Positions 17,674 to 26,638 of a DNA stretch of 64,000 bases are shown piece by piece; within the stretch, counting starts at the first letter, position 1, and the number at the start of each line of letters is the position of its first letter. The notes beneath the pieces were generated by a model. That model did not search any database and was not told the origin of the DNA. It worked only from the letters and a program-made list of their open reading frames with translations. The stretch spans positions 1,964,001 through 2,028,000 of the forward strand of contig NZ_CP045403.1 in NCBI RefSeq assembly GCF_009363695.1, in the 5' to 3' direction. Made by a program: the position numbers and the translations under genes. This stretch comes from Bacillus sp. THAF10 (GTDB lineage Bacteria > Bacillota > Bacilli > Bacillales > Bacillaceae_I).

Positions 17674-19374
17674 TTACTTACCACTCCTTGCTAGACTGTT
17701 TTTAACAATATGGTGAAACTCTGCTTTTTTGGTTGATATCTTTCTTGTAAATAGAGACTCTGTTTTGATATTTTCATCGGTATATTTTATTTCTTTGGCT
17801 CTTTTCTTTAGCTCAGATGAATGGAACGTATGGTTTTCTAATGCTACTTGTATCAAACGCCAAAATTTGTCTTCTGAAAAATGAAATTCTTTTTCTAAGA
17901 CATAGGAAAGATCACTCAAATGGAAGACAAATAACGTATCCATGACTAATTCTCTCAACCCTTCCACAGAAGACATCCAGTAGTACTGATCATTCGGTGC
18001 ATGTTGGTAATCAGGATGTAGAGCAGAAATATCTTGGTGCAATGCCTTTTCCTTTAGAAAATCAACCGAATATTCCAGACTCTCATGAAAGTCACGAAGC
18101 ATCACTCTCTTAGGCCACCCGTTTCGGTGAACAAGTATCATGTTTTGTGCGTGCGCTTCAACGGCAAGGCCGTGTGCCACAAAGAGATGCCAAACTGGAA
18201 CAATGGTTACTTGAATTAGTTGTTCTACCCACTTTTCTAATCCGTATGTTTCAATCCAAGGTGCAATAAGTAATGAATGGTCCTTTTCGTATAAGGTTAA
18301 GGCGTTGAATGGTGCTGCCTCTTCCTCATGAGCAAGCTTACTAGTACCTGATTCTCTCCAAATAGCCGCTACATGCCCACATAAAGAATCGTTTTTTTCA
18401 AATGCGACGATACCTGCATATTCCTTCAGAATAGATACGTTTTTTTTAAGGTAGGCATCAGATTGAATAATCTTTTCAAGCCACGATGAAATAGTTGGTG
18501 CAGTACAGATGGAATGAGGTTCCAATGTTCGTAAAGATGATGTGTTGACCATGTTTAATGGTAGTTTGATTGTTGCCTTTTCCTTATTTGACTTATTCCA
18601 TAGACTTCTTACTGACTGTGAAGCGTGGTAATAATCTCCTGCAGAACCAATAGGGATGATATCGTTCGTATCAGCTTCATATGAAAGCTTTTGCTTCCAT
18701 TGCCATGGATGTACCGGAAGTAGGCAGTAGTCTTTTAAAGAAAGGTTTCTTTTATGTAAGCTATCTAGTAAAAAAGAGAACGTTTTCTCACCTAATTCTT
18801 TTTCATAAAAGCGTTTTTCTTCACAAGGTAACGCAAGCCGGACATGCTTTCTTTTCACAGCCACCCAAAATAGCTGAAATGATTTACCGTTTTCAGGACC
18901 AAATTCTTGGTGGTCCTTTACGGAAAATCCAGTTCTAGCTTTAAAGCATGGGTGATAAGGGTGTCCTTCCACAACAGCTGCATCAAGCTCTTCTAAAGGA
19001 AGCTTTCTTCTGTCATCGAAGGAAAGGTGTTTTTCATTCCATTCACATAACAGAATGGTTTGTTGTAATTCTTCTAAAAGCCGTGATTGTTCAGCATGGG
19101 ACGGAACAAGCCCCTCTGTTAGCCTAAATAAGGATAGAGGCAATCTGTTCCCCTGTTTATCTGTTTGGACAATAGTTTCAGGAAAAATTCGAAATCTGCT
19201 AAAGCTAGACCATTCTCCACGACAAATATAGTCTACATTTTGCCCACTAATATGGATATTGGTTTCTTTTTCATCTGATAGGAAACTTACAGGTAATAGA
19301 TTTTCAAAAACTATCGCCTCTAGTAATTGTTTCCATACTCTAAGCTCTGATTTAGACTGAGAAAGCTGTTGCAT
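17674..19374 (-). CDS. asbB: NIS siderophore synthetase AsbB
   Basis: 566 residues. An IucA/IucC-type synthetase that condenses spermidine or its dihydroxybenzoyl form with the citrate intermediate. Visible motifs are GHPYHPCFKARTGF, LLPVHPWQWKQ, SVRSLWNKSNKEKATIKLPLNMVNTSSLRTL, WRESG and HGLAVEAHAQNMILVHRNGWPKRVMLRDFH. The last contains the conserved active-site residues. The open frame extends to 19578, but the start is ATG at 19374: GATAAGGAGT lies seven bases upstream and the extra 68 residues look non-coding (F/L-rich). It overlaps asbA by 23 bases. Confidence 0.93.
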   Translation of the reverse strand: MQQLSQSKSELRVWKQLLEAIVFENLLPVSFLSDEKETNIHISGQNVDYICRGEWSSFSRFRIFPETIVQTDKQGNRLPLSLFRLTEGLVPSHAEQSRLLEELQQTILLCEWNEKHLSFDDRRKLPLEELDAAVVEGHPYHPCFKARTGFSVKDHQEFGPENGKSFQLFWVAVKRKHVRLALPCEEKRFYEKELGEKTFSFLLDSLHKRNLSLKDYCLLPVHPWQWKQKLSYEADTNDIIPIGSAGDYYHASQSVRSLWNKSNKEKATIKLPLNMVNTSSLRTLEPHSICTAPTISSWLEKIIQSDAYLKKNVSILKEYAGIVAFEKNDSLCGHVAAIWRESGTSKLAHEEEAAPFNALTLYEKDHSLLIAPWIETYGLEKWVEQLIQVTIVPVWHLFVAHGLAVEAHAQNMILVHRNGWPKRVMLRDFHESLEYSVDFLKEKALHQDISALHPDYQHAPNDQYYWMSSVEGLRELVMDTLFVFHLSDLSYVLEKEFHFSEDKFWRLIQVALENHTFHSSELKKRAKEIKYTDENIKTESLFTRKISTKKAEFHHIVKNSLARSGK

Positions 19375-21187
19375 AGATGGACTCCTTATCACTAGAAAGA
19401 TTAGCAGTACAAAAAGGATTTGGTATGGAAGTATAAACAGCTTGTTCCATCTCTGCCAACAGCTCATCCACATCATGAAAGGAAGTAAGAAGATTGGCCT
19501 TACATGCAATAGTAGGTGTATGGAGAAGGTAATCAACGAAGCCTTTTCCACCTTTTGAAAAATTCTTAGAAAGAACATGAAGCTTTTCCTGCAGCCAGAA
19601 TAATAGATGTTCTTCTTCTAGAATTTGATCTGCTCCAAATCGATGAACAATCGAAAATACATGATTTATGAATAGGTAATAGGCAAATCGGTCATGAATC
19701 AATTTTTCTTCATAAAATAGTTCCGCTCTATTTGCTAATGCAGGTGTGATTTTTACCAATGCTTTTTTGTAGTTATTGGACAAATAATAGCCTTGATTGT
19801 CACGGAAGTAATAATCTTGTGGATAGATGTTTGAAACATCAAGTAAACTGTTTTGTTGATGTGCTTCTAGTGCTATCCCATACTGCTCATATAGACAAAA
19901 CATAGGCAGTATTGCTTTATCCCAGTATTGTTCAAACCATTTCCAAGCAACTTCTTCGTTGCTTTTCCCTTCTGTTTTGGCCTGTTTATTGATTAATTGT
20001 TTTAGAATGGAATGTTGTCCTGGCAAAGGATCCTGAATAAGTGCTGCCACAGAAATGAGTCCCTTATTTTTTCCCTTTGGAAATGGATTTTCACGGATGA
20101 TTACTTCAAACCCGTTCTCTTCTTCACTACACGGCAAAGCTAATGATAAGCTCGCTGGGTCATTGATTATATGAAAATTGGGATGCTGCTCTTTAAATGG
20201 TAGGTTGTTAAATACATCTGCCATCACAACACCTGCATAAAGCTCATGTGCCTTATTGACTCTTAGTGAGTTGGTTACTTTCACTGGTATCGAGAATTTA
20301 AACATCCATGCTTCATTTTCGTTGTAGACACTTCTTATAGAGGATGTTGCTGAAAATTCTGGCCCAATAGGACCTAAATACCTTATCAACCCTTGATCCA
20401 TCGCTTTCTTTACATGCTGTTGTTGAATCAGCCATTGTGCTTGTAGTGGATGCATAGGATAGTATGTTTTTGAGGTGGCACTAGAATCATAGCCGTAATC
20501 TTTCAGTAGATTCTCGATCATAGTTGTTGGTCGGAAATCGGTAGAATGATATTCCTTCACTAAGGATTTTTCCACTTCAAAGAAATGAAGGGGGAATTTC
20601 CCTTCCAATTCAGGTGCATACATTTGTTGCTGCCATTGTGTCATTCCTTGTCTGCTTTTTGGTGTTGGGTGTAACCAATGACCAAACATTAAGGATTGCT
20701 CTAATTCGATAAAAGACTTTGTTTCAGCATGGTTTGTTGTGCAAGTTTCCATGCCTTTTTCTATGTATGTACACATCGTTTGGTAGCTATCTATTAACCT
20801 TAGAATCAGCTCATCATAATGAGATGCAAGGGTTTGACATCCCTTCTCTCGAGCTTGTATGTGCAATTCTTGAATGCATGTAATCATTACTGGCAATGCT
20901 TCATCCTCATGAAAGCTGCCGTTATGCTTAGAGAGCTTAAATACTCTTCCAAAAATGTGTCTTCCTGCTAGTGATTTATAGGTTACTTCTAATAATAGGG
21001 TTATTCCTTGGGAAGAGAGCGGTATTTGGATTAATTTATTGCTTGTTATGAAGTAAGGATGAGGAATTAATTCAATGATGTCCTCTTGTTTTAGCCATTT
21101 AGCATCTCCTACCTCTCTTATAAAACAATTCATAAAAGCTTGAAAAGAAGCTCTTTCGGCTATTTGTTTAGCGGAATATGTCATCAT
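19352..21187 (-). CDS. asbA: NIS siderophore synthetase AsbA
   Basis: 611 residues, first gene of the petrobactin operon. It adenylates citrate and joins it to spermidine. Motifs matching B. anthracis AsbA are SLMFGHWLHPTPKSRQGMTQW, MHPLQAQWL, SATSSIRSVYNENEAWMFKFSIPVKVTNSLRVNK, FEVIIRENPF and GIALEAHQQNSLLD...YYFRDNQGYY. The start is the first of two adjacent ATG codons, with AAAGGGTGGG just upstream. Two tandem Fur sites lie 46-76 bases upstream, so iron should repress the operon. Confidence 0.95.
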   Translation of the reverse strand: MMTYSAKQIAERASFQAFMNCFIREVGDAKWLKQEDIIELIPHPYFITSNKLIQIPLSSQGITLLLEVTYKSLAGRHIFGRVFKLSKHNGSFHEDEALPVMITCIQELHIQAREKGCQTLASHYDELILRLIDSYQTMCTYIEKGMETCTTNHAETKSFIELEQSLMFGHWLHPTPKSRQGMTQWQQQMYAPELEGKFPLHFFEVEKSLVKEYHSTDFRPTTMIENLLKDYGYDSSATSKTYYPMHPLQAQWLIQQQHVKKAMDQGLIRYLGPIGPEFSATSSIRSVYNENEAWMFKFSIPVKVTNSLRVNKAHELYAGVVMADVFNNLPFKEQHPNFHIINDPASLSLALPCSEEENGFEVIIRENPFPKGKNKGLISVAALIQDPLPGQHSILKQLINKQAKTEGKSNEEVAWKWFEQYWDKAILPMFCLYEQYGIALEAHQQNSLLDVSNIYPQDYYFRDNQGYYLSNNYKKALVKITPALANRAELFYEEKLIHDRFAYYLFINHVFSIVHRFGADQILEEEHLLFWLQEKLHVLSKNFSKGGKGFVDYLLHTPTIACKANLLTSFHDVDELLAEMEQAVYTSIPNPFCTANLSSDKESIYATAFSV

Positions 21188-21232
21188 CCCACCCTTTCTG
21201 ATTTCATTAAAAAATAAAGAATGAACTTCAAA

Positions 21233-21263
21233 TGAAATTCATTCTCAATGATAATGATTATCA
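21233..21263. promoter_or_regulatory. Tandem Fur boxes upstream of asbA
   Basis: TGATAATGATTATCA at 21249-21263 is a perfect 7-1-7 Fur site. TGAAATTCATTCTCA at 21233-21247 is an adjacent near-match (11 of 14 arm positions). Fur control of petrobactin synthesis is established in the B. cereus group. Confidence 0.92.
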
Positions 21264-21352
21264 AATTCATCTTCCATGCACAAATTCTACTTTATGCATG
21301 GACAAATCTTTCATTCTATCAAAAAGGGAAAATGTACCTACATCTCTACCTT

Positions 21353-22837
21353 TTATTGAAAGTTACACAAATAATTTGTTAATTCTTCAATCATGTGCTT
21401 CCTACCCTTTGGCCCCCAAGGATCCCATTCCTTACTGTCTGGAAGATAAACTTTATTATGTTGAACAGCCTGGAGCTCTTTCCATTTCTTATCAGAAGCT
21501 ATTCTGTCTACTTCTGTTTTTGTGCTCCAAAGAAATAATATATTTTCTGGATTTAACTCCTTTAGTTCCGCAAGGGAGACTTTTTTATAGCCACTACGGG
21601 GGATGTTAGGACAAGGAATAAAATTAAGACCTTCATACAAAAGCTCCATACATGCATGTTTTTGTTGCCCATAAAGTCTGATTTCTTTGTTTCTTACCCA
21701 TAATACGGCCCAATTCCCATCATTAGCATATGGTTTTAGTATATTCTTGGCATTCTCTTCAAGCATGCTCATTTCATCAAATATAGCTTGCAGCGATTGT
21801 TCCTTTCCTACAAGAGCCGCTACCTCTTTCAGATAATCCTTCCAGCTCGGCTGAAAACCAATACAATGAACGTTTTGTCTTTGTGTCCAAGAAAAGGATT
21901 GTTCTTCAGCCATATGAAGTGGGGTCTTGATAATTTTATCTGGTTGCAGGTTCAGTACTCTTTTTGTATCTATTTTCTTTTCCGCATTTATTAGCAAAGT
22001 GCCTTCCAATTGTTTTTCTAAATATGAAGGTACGCCGTTGGTAGTGGGGTAAAATGTCGGATACATGGGAGCAACTATGGGTTGGAGACCAAGAGCTAAC
22101 AAATGATCCTGAAGAAATAATTGGCTAACTAGTGCTATTCGATTTTCCATTCTCTTTACAAAAATAGAGGGAGCTACCCCTTCCTTTTTTTTGAATAATC
22201 TACTGAAATAAAATTCATCCTGTATACCAATCATGTTGGCAACATCCTTCATCACAATTCCCTTATTTTGCACAATAAGCTCTTTCGCTTTTTTTATCTT
22301 TCTTTCTACAAGATAATCTTTAGGTGACTTCCCGGTTTTCTTTTTAAATGCCCTTGCATAGGAGGTGCTTGTCATGTTTACTTTCTCAGCAAGATCTTTA
22401 ATAGTCAGGCTTTCGTGAATATGGTTTTCGATATATGTAATAGAATGGTCCATGTCTATTTGCTGGGTGTCTGTAGCTTTTTCTAAAAAACTCCACACTT
22501 TTACCTGAAATTTACACCTGTCAGAAAATTTAGTACTGCTTTGCAAGGTCATCATGGACTCAAGTTCAGGACCTGCTTTTAAGGGGTCTATAAAATTAAA
22601 ATAGATCGTTTCATCCCAGTTTTCATTGCATATTATGGTGAAGTATTTTATGTAGCTCCCTGTTGCAACTGAGATGGTTGCTTCTTCTTTAAGGTTAAAA
22701 AGAGTACCTTCTTGCAGTAATTTAGTAGCATCTTGTTGAAAGTGAATGGATGCATTATTTGATGCAATATAAATGATAGAAGGAGAAACAGTTACGCTTT
22801 CTCCTTCTTCTAGAATATTTGAATAAAGAATAGTCAT
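21353..22837 (-). CDS. AraC-family regulator fused to a siderophore-binding-protein-like domain (Btr type)
   Basis: 494 residues. An N-terminal sensor-like segment (1-125) precedes two AraC helix-turn-helix units (about 130-230: LTIKDLAEKVNMTSTSYARAFKKKTG and MKDVANMIGIQDEFYFSRLFKK). The C-terminal 260 residues have the fold pattern of a periplasmic iron-siderophore-binding protein (RVLNLQPDKIIKTPL, ELKELNPENILFLW). B. subtilis Btr has the same HTH plus FeuA-like arrangement and activates siderophore uptake on binding ferric bacillibactin. Here the neighbouring asb operon makes petrobactin or its precursor a likely ligand; this is inference. TAAGGAGACTTCAAG precedes the ATG. It lies upstream of asbA on the same strand, separated by the asbA Fur region. 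Confidence 0.88.
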   Translation of the reverse strand: MTILYSNILEEGESVTVSPSIIYIASNNASIHFQQDATKLLQEGTLFNLKEEATISVATGSYIKYFTIICNENWDETIYFNFIDPLKAGPELESMMTLQSSTKFSDRCKFQVKVWSFLEKATDTQQIDMDHSITYIENHIHESLTIKDLAEKVNMTSTSYARAFKKKTGKSPKDYLVERKIKKAKELIVQNKGIVMKDVANMIGIQDEFYFSRLFKKKEGVAPSIFVKRMENRIALVSQLFLQDHLLALGLQPIVAPMYPTFYPTTNGVPSYLEKQLEGTLLINAEKKIDTKRVLNLQPDKIIKTPLHMAEEQSFSWTQRQNVHCIGFQPSWKDYLKEVAALVGKEQSLQAIFDEMSMLEENAKNILKPYANDGNWAVLWVRNKEIRLYGQQKHACMELLYEGLNFIPCPNIPRSGYKKVSLAELKELNPENILFLWSTKTEVDRIASDKKWKELQAVQHNKVYLPDSKEWDPWGPKGRKHMIEELTNYLCNFQ

Positions 22838-22877
22838 CTTGAAGTCTCCTTAATACGAAAAAAATAATGATATTGCT

Positions 22878-22907
22878 ATTATAGTTGATAATGATTATCG
22901 GTCGCAA
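22878..22907 (-). promoter_or_regulatory. Promoter of the Btr-type regulator with Fur box in the spacer
   Basis: On the minus strand TTGCGA (22907-22902), an 18-bp spacer and TATAAT (22883-22878) form a good sigma-A promoter. A Fur box, TGATAATGATTATC plus one mismatch at the end (22886-22900), fills the spacer, so Fur binding would block RNA polymerase. Confidence 0.85.
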
Positions 22908-22912
22908 TAAGG

Positions 22913-23362
22913 TTATGTCATTTTCTTATGGAGATTGATAAGATGATCTATTGCAAGCAGTATGAATGCTGCAATCAGTTCCGTGTAAAGCGGAACAGTA
23001 ATACCACTTACTATTTCATCAGCAAGGTATATGGGTAGCCACATAAACGCAAACGTAACGCTATAAATGCCCAATAACATACTAAAGCGTGATCTCAGCT
23101 TTCCAAACAACCGCATTAATATCATAATGGTTAATAGCTCAAACACTAGTGATAAGGGAATTAAACAAATCACATAGTAAATCAAGGAACGTTTTGTATC
23201 ATAATGAACACTAAACAGTTGAAAAAGCCCTGCAAAACCAAACAAAAGCAAAATGGCCATGCAGGTTATGGCTAATAGCATCATCATGCCAATAGCAGCG
23301 GAAACAAAAAATTTTTCTCTATCCGTTAGATTTGGCTCCGTAGGCATTTTCTTATTTACCAA
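22913..23362 (-). CDS. Small membrane protein, YrvL-like
   Basis: 149 residues with four hydrophobic segments (about 25-50, 60-85, 95-112, 122-142). The FGFAGLFQLFSVHYDTKRSLIYYVI stretch resembles the YrvL family, whose B. subtilis member negatively influences the SigO-RsoA regulon; this assignment is tentative. The start is TTG at 23362 with AAAGGAG nine bases upstream; the ATG five codons later is too far from that site. It lies between the regulator promoter and the speD terminator. Confidence 0.6.
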   Translation of the reverse strand: MVNKKMPTEPNLTDREKFFVSAAIGMMMLLAITCMAILLLFGFAGLFQLFSVHYDTKRSLIYYVICLIPLSLVFELLTIMILMRLFGKLRSRFSMLLGIYSVTFAFMWLPIYLADEIVSGITVPLYTELIAAFILLAIDHLINLHKKMT

Positions 23363-23432
23363 GTTGGCCAGCTCCTTTAAAAGAATTCTTTTAATAGGAG
23401 TTATTCAGCACTTTCTCTTTTCATGACAGAAA

Positions 23433-23466
23433 AAAGCGATAAGTCATTAATCTGACTTATCGCTTT
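23433..23466 (-). terminator. Terminator overlapping the end of speD
   Basis: AAAGCGATAAGTCA and TGACTTATCGCTTT form a perfect 14-bp stem with a 6-base loop. On the minus strand a T-rich tract follows. The last speD codons and its stop lie inside the hairpin. Confidence 0.85.
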
Positions 23467-24274
23467 GGTTTGTAAAGTTGATGTTCTTCCCGTAAAAAAT
23501 TTCATCCATTTCATTGGTTAATTTTTGGGTAATTTCATATTTATCGTCTGTTGACAATGTATCTTTTGTATAACCAAATAAATAATTGTTTAAATCAAAC
23601 TCTTTTAACCGGCACTTAGTGTGAAAGGTATTTTCTTGATAAATATTCACATCAATCATGTCGTATTGGCTTTTCACTTCATCAGGAATATAATTCTGAA
23701 TGGAGTTAATGTCATGATCAATAAACAATTTATTCCCATTTACATCTCGTGTAAATCCTCTTACTCGGTAATCCATTGTCATAATATCCGTCTCAAATGA
23801 ATGAATCAAATAATTTAACGCCTTCAATGGTGAAATTTCTCCGCAAGTGGAAACATCGATATCGGCCCTAAAGGTACTTATGCCCTCTACAGGGTGATAT
23901 TCAGGATACGTATGTACGGTGATATGACTTTTATCAAGCTGACAGACAACGGAGTCTGGCAGTGGACCTGGTGATTCCTCGTAAGACTCCATTGGCACTT
24001 CCACCACTGGCCCTTCGGATACTAGGACGGTAACGCTTGCTCCTTGTGGAACATAATCCTGTTGTGCCACATTTAGTACATGTGCCCCAATGAGATCCGC
24101 TACATTTTTTAATATATTCGTTAGCCTTTCTGCGTTATATTGTTCATCAATATAATCTATGTAAGCTTCCCGTTCTTCCCTTGTTTTCGTATAACAAATG
24201 TCGTACATGTTAAAGCTTAAAGACTTCGTCAAATTATTAAACTCATGCAAGGTAATTTTTTTTTCGTTTATCAC
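23447..24274 (-). CDS. speD: S-adenosylmethionine decarboxylase, long E. coli-type
   Basis: 275 residues. Makes the aminopropyl donor for spermidine. It matches E. coli SpeD along its whole length: [51 protein letters not shown] with the self-cleavage serine S116 that becomes the pyruvoyl group, [24 protein letters not shown] and [12 protein letters not shown]. The short SpeD of B. subtilis is about 126 residues. No speE is adjacent. Spermidine is a building block of petrobactin, made by the operon next door; the link is inference. Confidence 0.95.
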   Translation of the reverse strand: MINEKKITLHEFNNLTKSLSFNMYDICYTKTREEREAYIDYIDEQYNAERLTNILKNVADLIGAHVLNVAQQDYVPQGASVTVLVSEGPVVEVPMESYEESPGPLPDSVVCQLDKSHITVHTYPEYHPVEGISTFRADIDVSTCGEISPLKALNYLIHSFETDIMTMDYRVRGFTRDVNGNKLFIDHDINSIQNYIPDEVKSQYDMIDVNIYQENTFHTKCRLKEFDLNNYLFGYTKDTLSTDDKYEITQKLTNEMDEIFYGKNINFTNQSDKSD

Positions 24275-24336
24275 GCTTCCTACCCCTTTCTAATTTCTTG
24301 TTAACTTCGTACCCTATTCCAACCATTCAAAAACAA

Positions 24337-25248
24337 TTATGTTGAAAAGAAAGATAAAATTGATGCTTTGTTCTCATCATACGTTTGCTGTCCTAATGCA
24401 ATTAGTTCTTGAAGAAAATGAATATCATCAAATGGCACTTCTTCTCCAAGTTCTTTGTTTAAACGTAAATAGTTATTTCCTAAAAGTTTTCTACATTGAT
24501 AAGTAACGGATTCTGAGGAAAGCTGTAGTGCCAAATCCAGTAATTTAGGCGTTACCTTTAGGGAAGGAAAATGAAATGGCAGCCATTGTTTTACCCCCCA
24601 GTACTTATTTTGTTGAATCGAAAAATCAATCTTTTGTAAGCCCGTTCCAAGGGATAAGATCTTTACATCTGATAATGCTAATCTAAAATATTCTATTCCT
24701 TCTGTTATGCAAACAATGGAAGGGTTATTGGCCCATAAGCCACCATCAATACTTAAATAATCGTTACCGATGTTGTTTGGAGGAAAATAGACTGGCGCAG
24801 AACAGGAAGAAAGAACCGCATCCCATAGTTTGATGGTCAGATCCTTTGCAGCCTTGTTTCCATAATTAGATCTGTGTACAAATGGTCTGCCATGTGTAAG
24901 ATCAACTGCTGGGATAAGTAGCGGACTAGTAATATCAGCAAGACGTTTTTTACCAAATGCCTCCATAATAAATTTCCTTAATTGTTTGTCGCTATATATG
25001 CTTTTGAACAATCCCAGTTTAGCTTGACGAGTAAATATTTTCTTTCCATGTTTCGTGTAACCAGCTAGAACATGTTCCATGGGTGTTCCTAAAGCGACGG
25101 AGGAAGCAATAATGGAACCAGTGCTAGTACCTGCCACAAGATCAACCAAATCATTAATTGGCACCTTTAATTCCTTTTCGATTTCTAGAAGGATGGAAAT
25201 GGAAAAAACTCCCCTTATTCCACCACCATCAAGGCATAGCATTTTCAT
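24337..25248 (-). CDS. Patatin-like phospholipase
   Basis: 303 residues. The oxyanion motif DGGGIRG (7-13), the nucleophile elbow GTSTGS (S42) and the catalytic aspartate in DGG (D168) form the complete Ser/Asp dyad. It should be a soluble acyl hydrolase acting on membrane lipids. The same family includes CBASS effectors such as CapV, but no cyclic-nucleotide synthase or other CBASS gene is nearby, so a housekeeping or stand-alone role is more likely. GGAGTAACGATA precedes the ATG. About 60 bases separate it from speD. Confidence 0.88.
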   Translation of the reverse strand: MKMLCLDGGGIRGVFSISILLEIEKELKVPINDLVDLVAGTSTGSIIASSVALGTPMEHVLAGYTKHGKKIFTRQAKLGLFKSIYSDKQLRKFIMEAFGKKRLADITSPLLIPAVDLTHGRPFVHRSNYGNKAAKDLTIKLWDAVLSSCSAPVYFPPNNIGNDYLSIDGGLWANNPSIVCITEGIEYFRLALSDVKILSLGTGLQKIDFSIQQNKYWGVKQWLPFHFPSLKVTPKLLDLALQLSSESVTYQCRKLLGNNYLRLNKELGEEVPFDDIHFLQELIALGQQTYDENKASILSFFST

Positions 25249-25315
25249 TATCGTTACTCCTGTTGGCGAATTCTTAATGGTAGGTTTTCCAACAAAATAG
25301 AAAAAACTCCTAAAC

Positions 25316-25341
25316 TTAGGATGTTGGAAACATCATCCTAA
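25316..25341 (-). terminator. Terminator after the ArsA-like gene
   Basis: TTAGGATG and CATCCTAA pair around a 10-base loop. On the minus strand TTTAGGAGTTTTTTC follows. Confidence 0.65.
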
Positions 25342-25358
25342 TTAGAAGCTGTTCCACT

Positions 25359-26303
25359 CTATTTTATCTTTTCTTTAGTAACCAGAAATGAAGCGTATTT
25401 CCTTAAATGCTCCAGTGTAGAAATATCATGCTCAAATAACGGCATCTTAATAATTTCCTGATTGGTGAATGTTTGATGTATTTTTATTAAATAAGACTGC
25501 TCATTTTCTCTCCTTTTCATCATAAAACTGCCATCCGCATAGTCAGGTATTACCTTATTAATAAAAAGAGTTGTCACATTAATATCGTTTTTTTGTAGCA
25601 TTTTCACAGCATTTTCTGTTTCAATAATGGGTAATCTTTCTGCGTTTAAAACAAAGGAATACCCTGTTACTGTCCTGTCCAAAAGATAATCCCGCACCTT
25701 AACAAATTTCGCCTTTCTATTTTGTAACTTCTCAAAAATTGGATCCTCAACTGGTTCACCGTCATGTAATAACTGACTATAGTTTTGCTGGACTTTTCTT
25801 CTTTTTTCTAAAAGCCCACTTATCCAAACATTCATCAATTCAGGAAGAGTTAGAAGGCGTAAAGTGTGTCCAGTAGGAGCAGTATCAAAAATGATGTGAT
25901 CATAGTTGTACATTTCTTCAATGATAATGGATGTTATTTTATCAAATAATGCAGCTTCATCCGCACCTGGCGTGGCACTAGCAAGGTCGATTTGTCTGTG
26001 AACCTCCTCTAGCATCGTTGCCCTGACTAATCCTTTGAGGTTGTTTTTCACTTCCTCAATGTATCGTTTTGATTCTTTTTCTGAGTTGATTTCTAGAAGA
26101 TCTAAATAAGGATTTATGGATAATTTACCTTCCTTCGTTTTCACATGAAAAATATCTCCAATATTATGAGCAGGATCTGTTGATATCAGCAGAGTTCTTT
26201 TTTTGTTTTCTGATAGCGTAAGGGCTAGTGCTGATGAGGTCGTTGATTTTCCAACCCCTCCTTTGCCGCCAACGAACATAATTTTATGTGATAAGAGCTT
26301 CAT
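25359..26303 (-). CDS. ArsA/Get3-family ATPase without cysteines
   Basis: 314 residues. The deviant P-loop GGKGGVGKST (12-21), switch I STDPAHNIGDIF, switch II IIFDTAPTGHTLRLLTLPE and the helical methionine- and leucine-containing region are those of the ArsA/Get3 (TRC40) family. There is no cysteine in the protein, so it can have neither the arsenite site of ArsA nor the CxxC zinc site of Get3. Sequence therefore argues against arsenite efflux. The start is ATG at 26303 with GAAGGAGGT seven bases upstream; a frame extension to 26330 is not supported. It follows the RCC-ended protein by 17 bases and cstA further up, suggesting a role with that transporter. Confidence 0.9.
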   Translation of the reverse strand: MKLLSHKIMFVGGKGGVGKSTTSSALALTLSENKKRTLLISTDPAHNIGDIFHVKTKEGKLSINPYLDLLEINSEKESKRYIEEVKNNLKGLVRATMLEEVHRQIDLASATPGADEAALFDKITSIIIEEMYNYDHIIFDTAPTGHTLRLLTLPELMNVWISGLLEKRRKVQQNYSQLLHDGEPVEDPIFEKLQNRKAKFVKVRDYLLDRTVTGYSFVLNAERLPIIETENAVKMLQKNDINVTTLFINKVIPDYADGSFMMKRRENEQSYLIKIHQTFTNQEIIKMPLFEHDISTLEHLRKYASFLVTKEKIK

Positions 26304-26320
26304 TGTTTTACCTCCTTCTG

Positions 26321-26584
26321 TTAACAGCATCTAATGCCATGTAATGGTGATTTCTCCATCCCCATTCGCAAATGCCATTCATGAAAACGTTCGATTATAA
26401 ATGGATATAGTTCAAGTGTGTAATAAAAGGCCGGATTAGGAAGACCAAGCATTTCTGAAAAACAAAGAAGCGTAAAGAGGTCTTCTTCTTCTCTCATTTC
26501 TCTAGCTATTTCCGTTCGATGGGGCTGTTGCAGTATTTCATCGTAGATTGCTACAACTTTTTTGAGCTTCTCTAATAGATCCAT
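26321..26584 (-). CDS. Small protein ending in RCC, between cstA and the ArsA-like gene
   Basis: 87 residues, acidic and helical: EKLKKVVAIYDEILQQPHRTE, then REEEDLFTLLCFSEMLGLPN, FYYTLELYPFIIERFHEWH, ending LHGIRCC. I recall such proteins being named cory-CC-star in public annotation because of the terminal cysteine pair. The E. coli CstA-linked protein YbdD is unrelated in most of its sequence but, as I remember it, also ends in RCC. That makes an accessory role for CstA plausible. GAGGTGAATA precedes the ATG. Terminal cysteines could bind a metal, be lipidated or act as a redox or targeting tail; none of this is shown by the sequence. Confidence 0.8.
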   Translation of the reverse strand: MDLLEKLKKVVAIYDEILQQPHRTEIAREMREEEDLFTLLCFSEMLGLPNPAFYYTLELYPFIIERFHEWHLRMGMEKSPLHGIRCC

Positions 26585-26606
26585 TATTCACCTCGTTAAG
26601 TAGATT

Positions 26607-26634
26607 AAGGGATGATGAGTCGTCATCATCCCTT
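26607..26634 (-). other. Intercistronic hairpin between cstA and the RCC gene
   Basis: A perfect 12-bp stem, AAGGGATGATGA pairing with TCATCATCCCTT, with a four-base loop. On the minus strand no U-run follows, so it is probably an RNA-stability element or partial attenuator setting different levels of CstA and the downstream proteins. Confidence 0.7.
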
Positions 26635-26638
26635 TCTG

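Noticed and set aside
17674..19578. Longer asbB start at 19578.
   Set aside because: The extra 68 codons are inside asbA, look non-coding, and a proper ribosome binding site lies before the ATG at 19374.
24337..25248. Patatin lipase as a CBASS effector (CapV-like).
   Set aside because: No CD-NTase, HORMA, TRIP13 or Cap2/Cap3-like gene is within reach; neighbours are speD and an ArsA-like operon.
25359..26303. ArsA as part of an arsenic resistance operon.
   Set aside because: The protein has no cysteine to bind arsenite, and no arsB, arsC, arsD or arsR is present.
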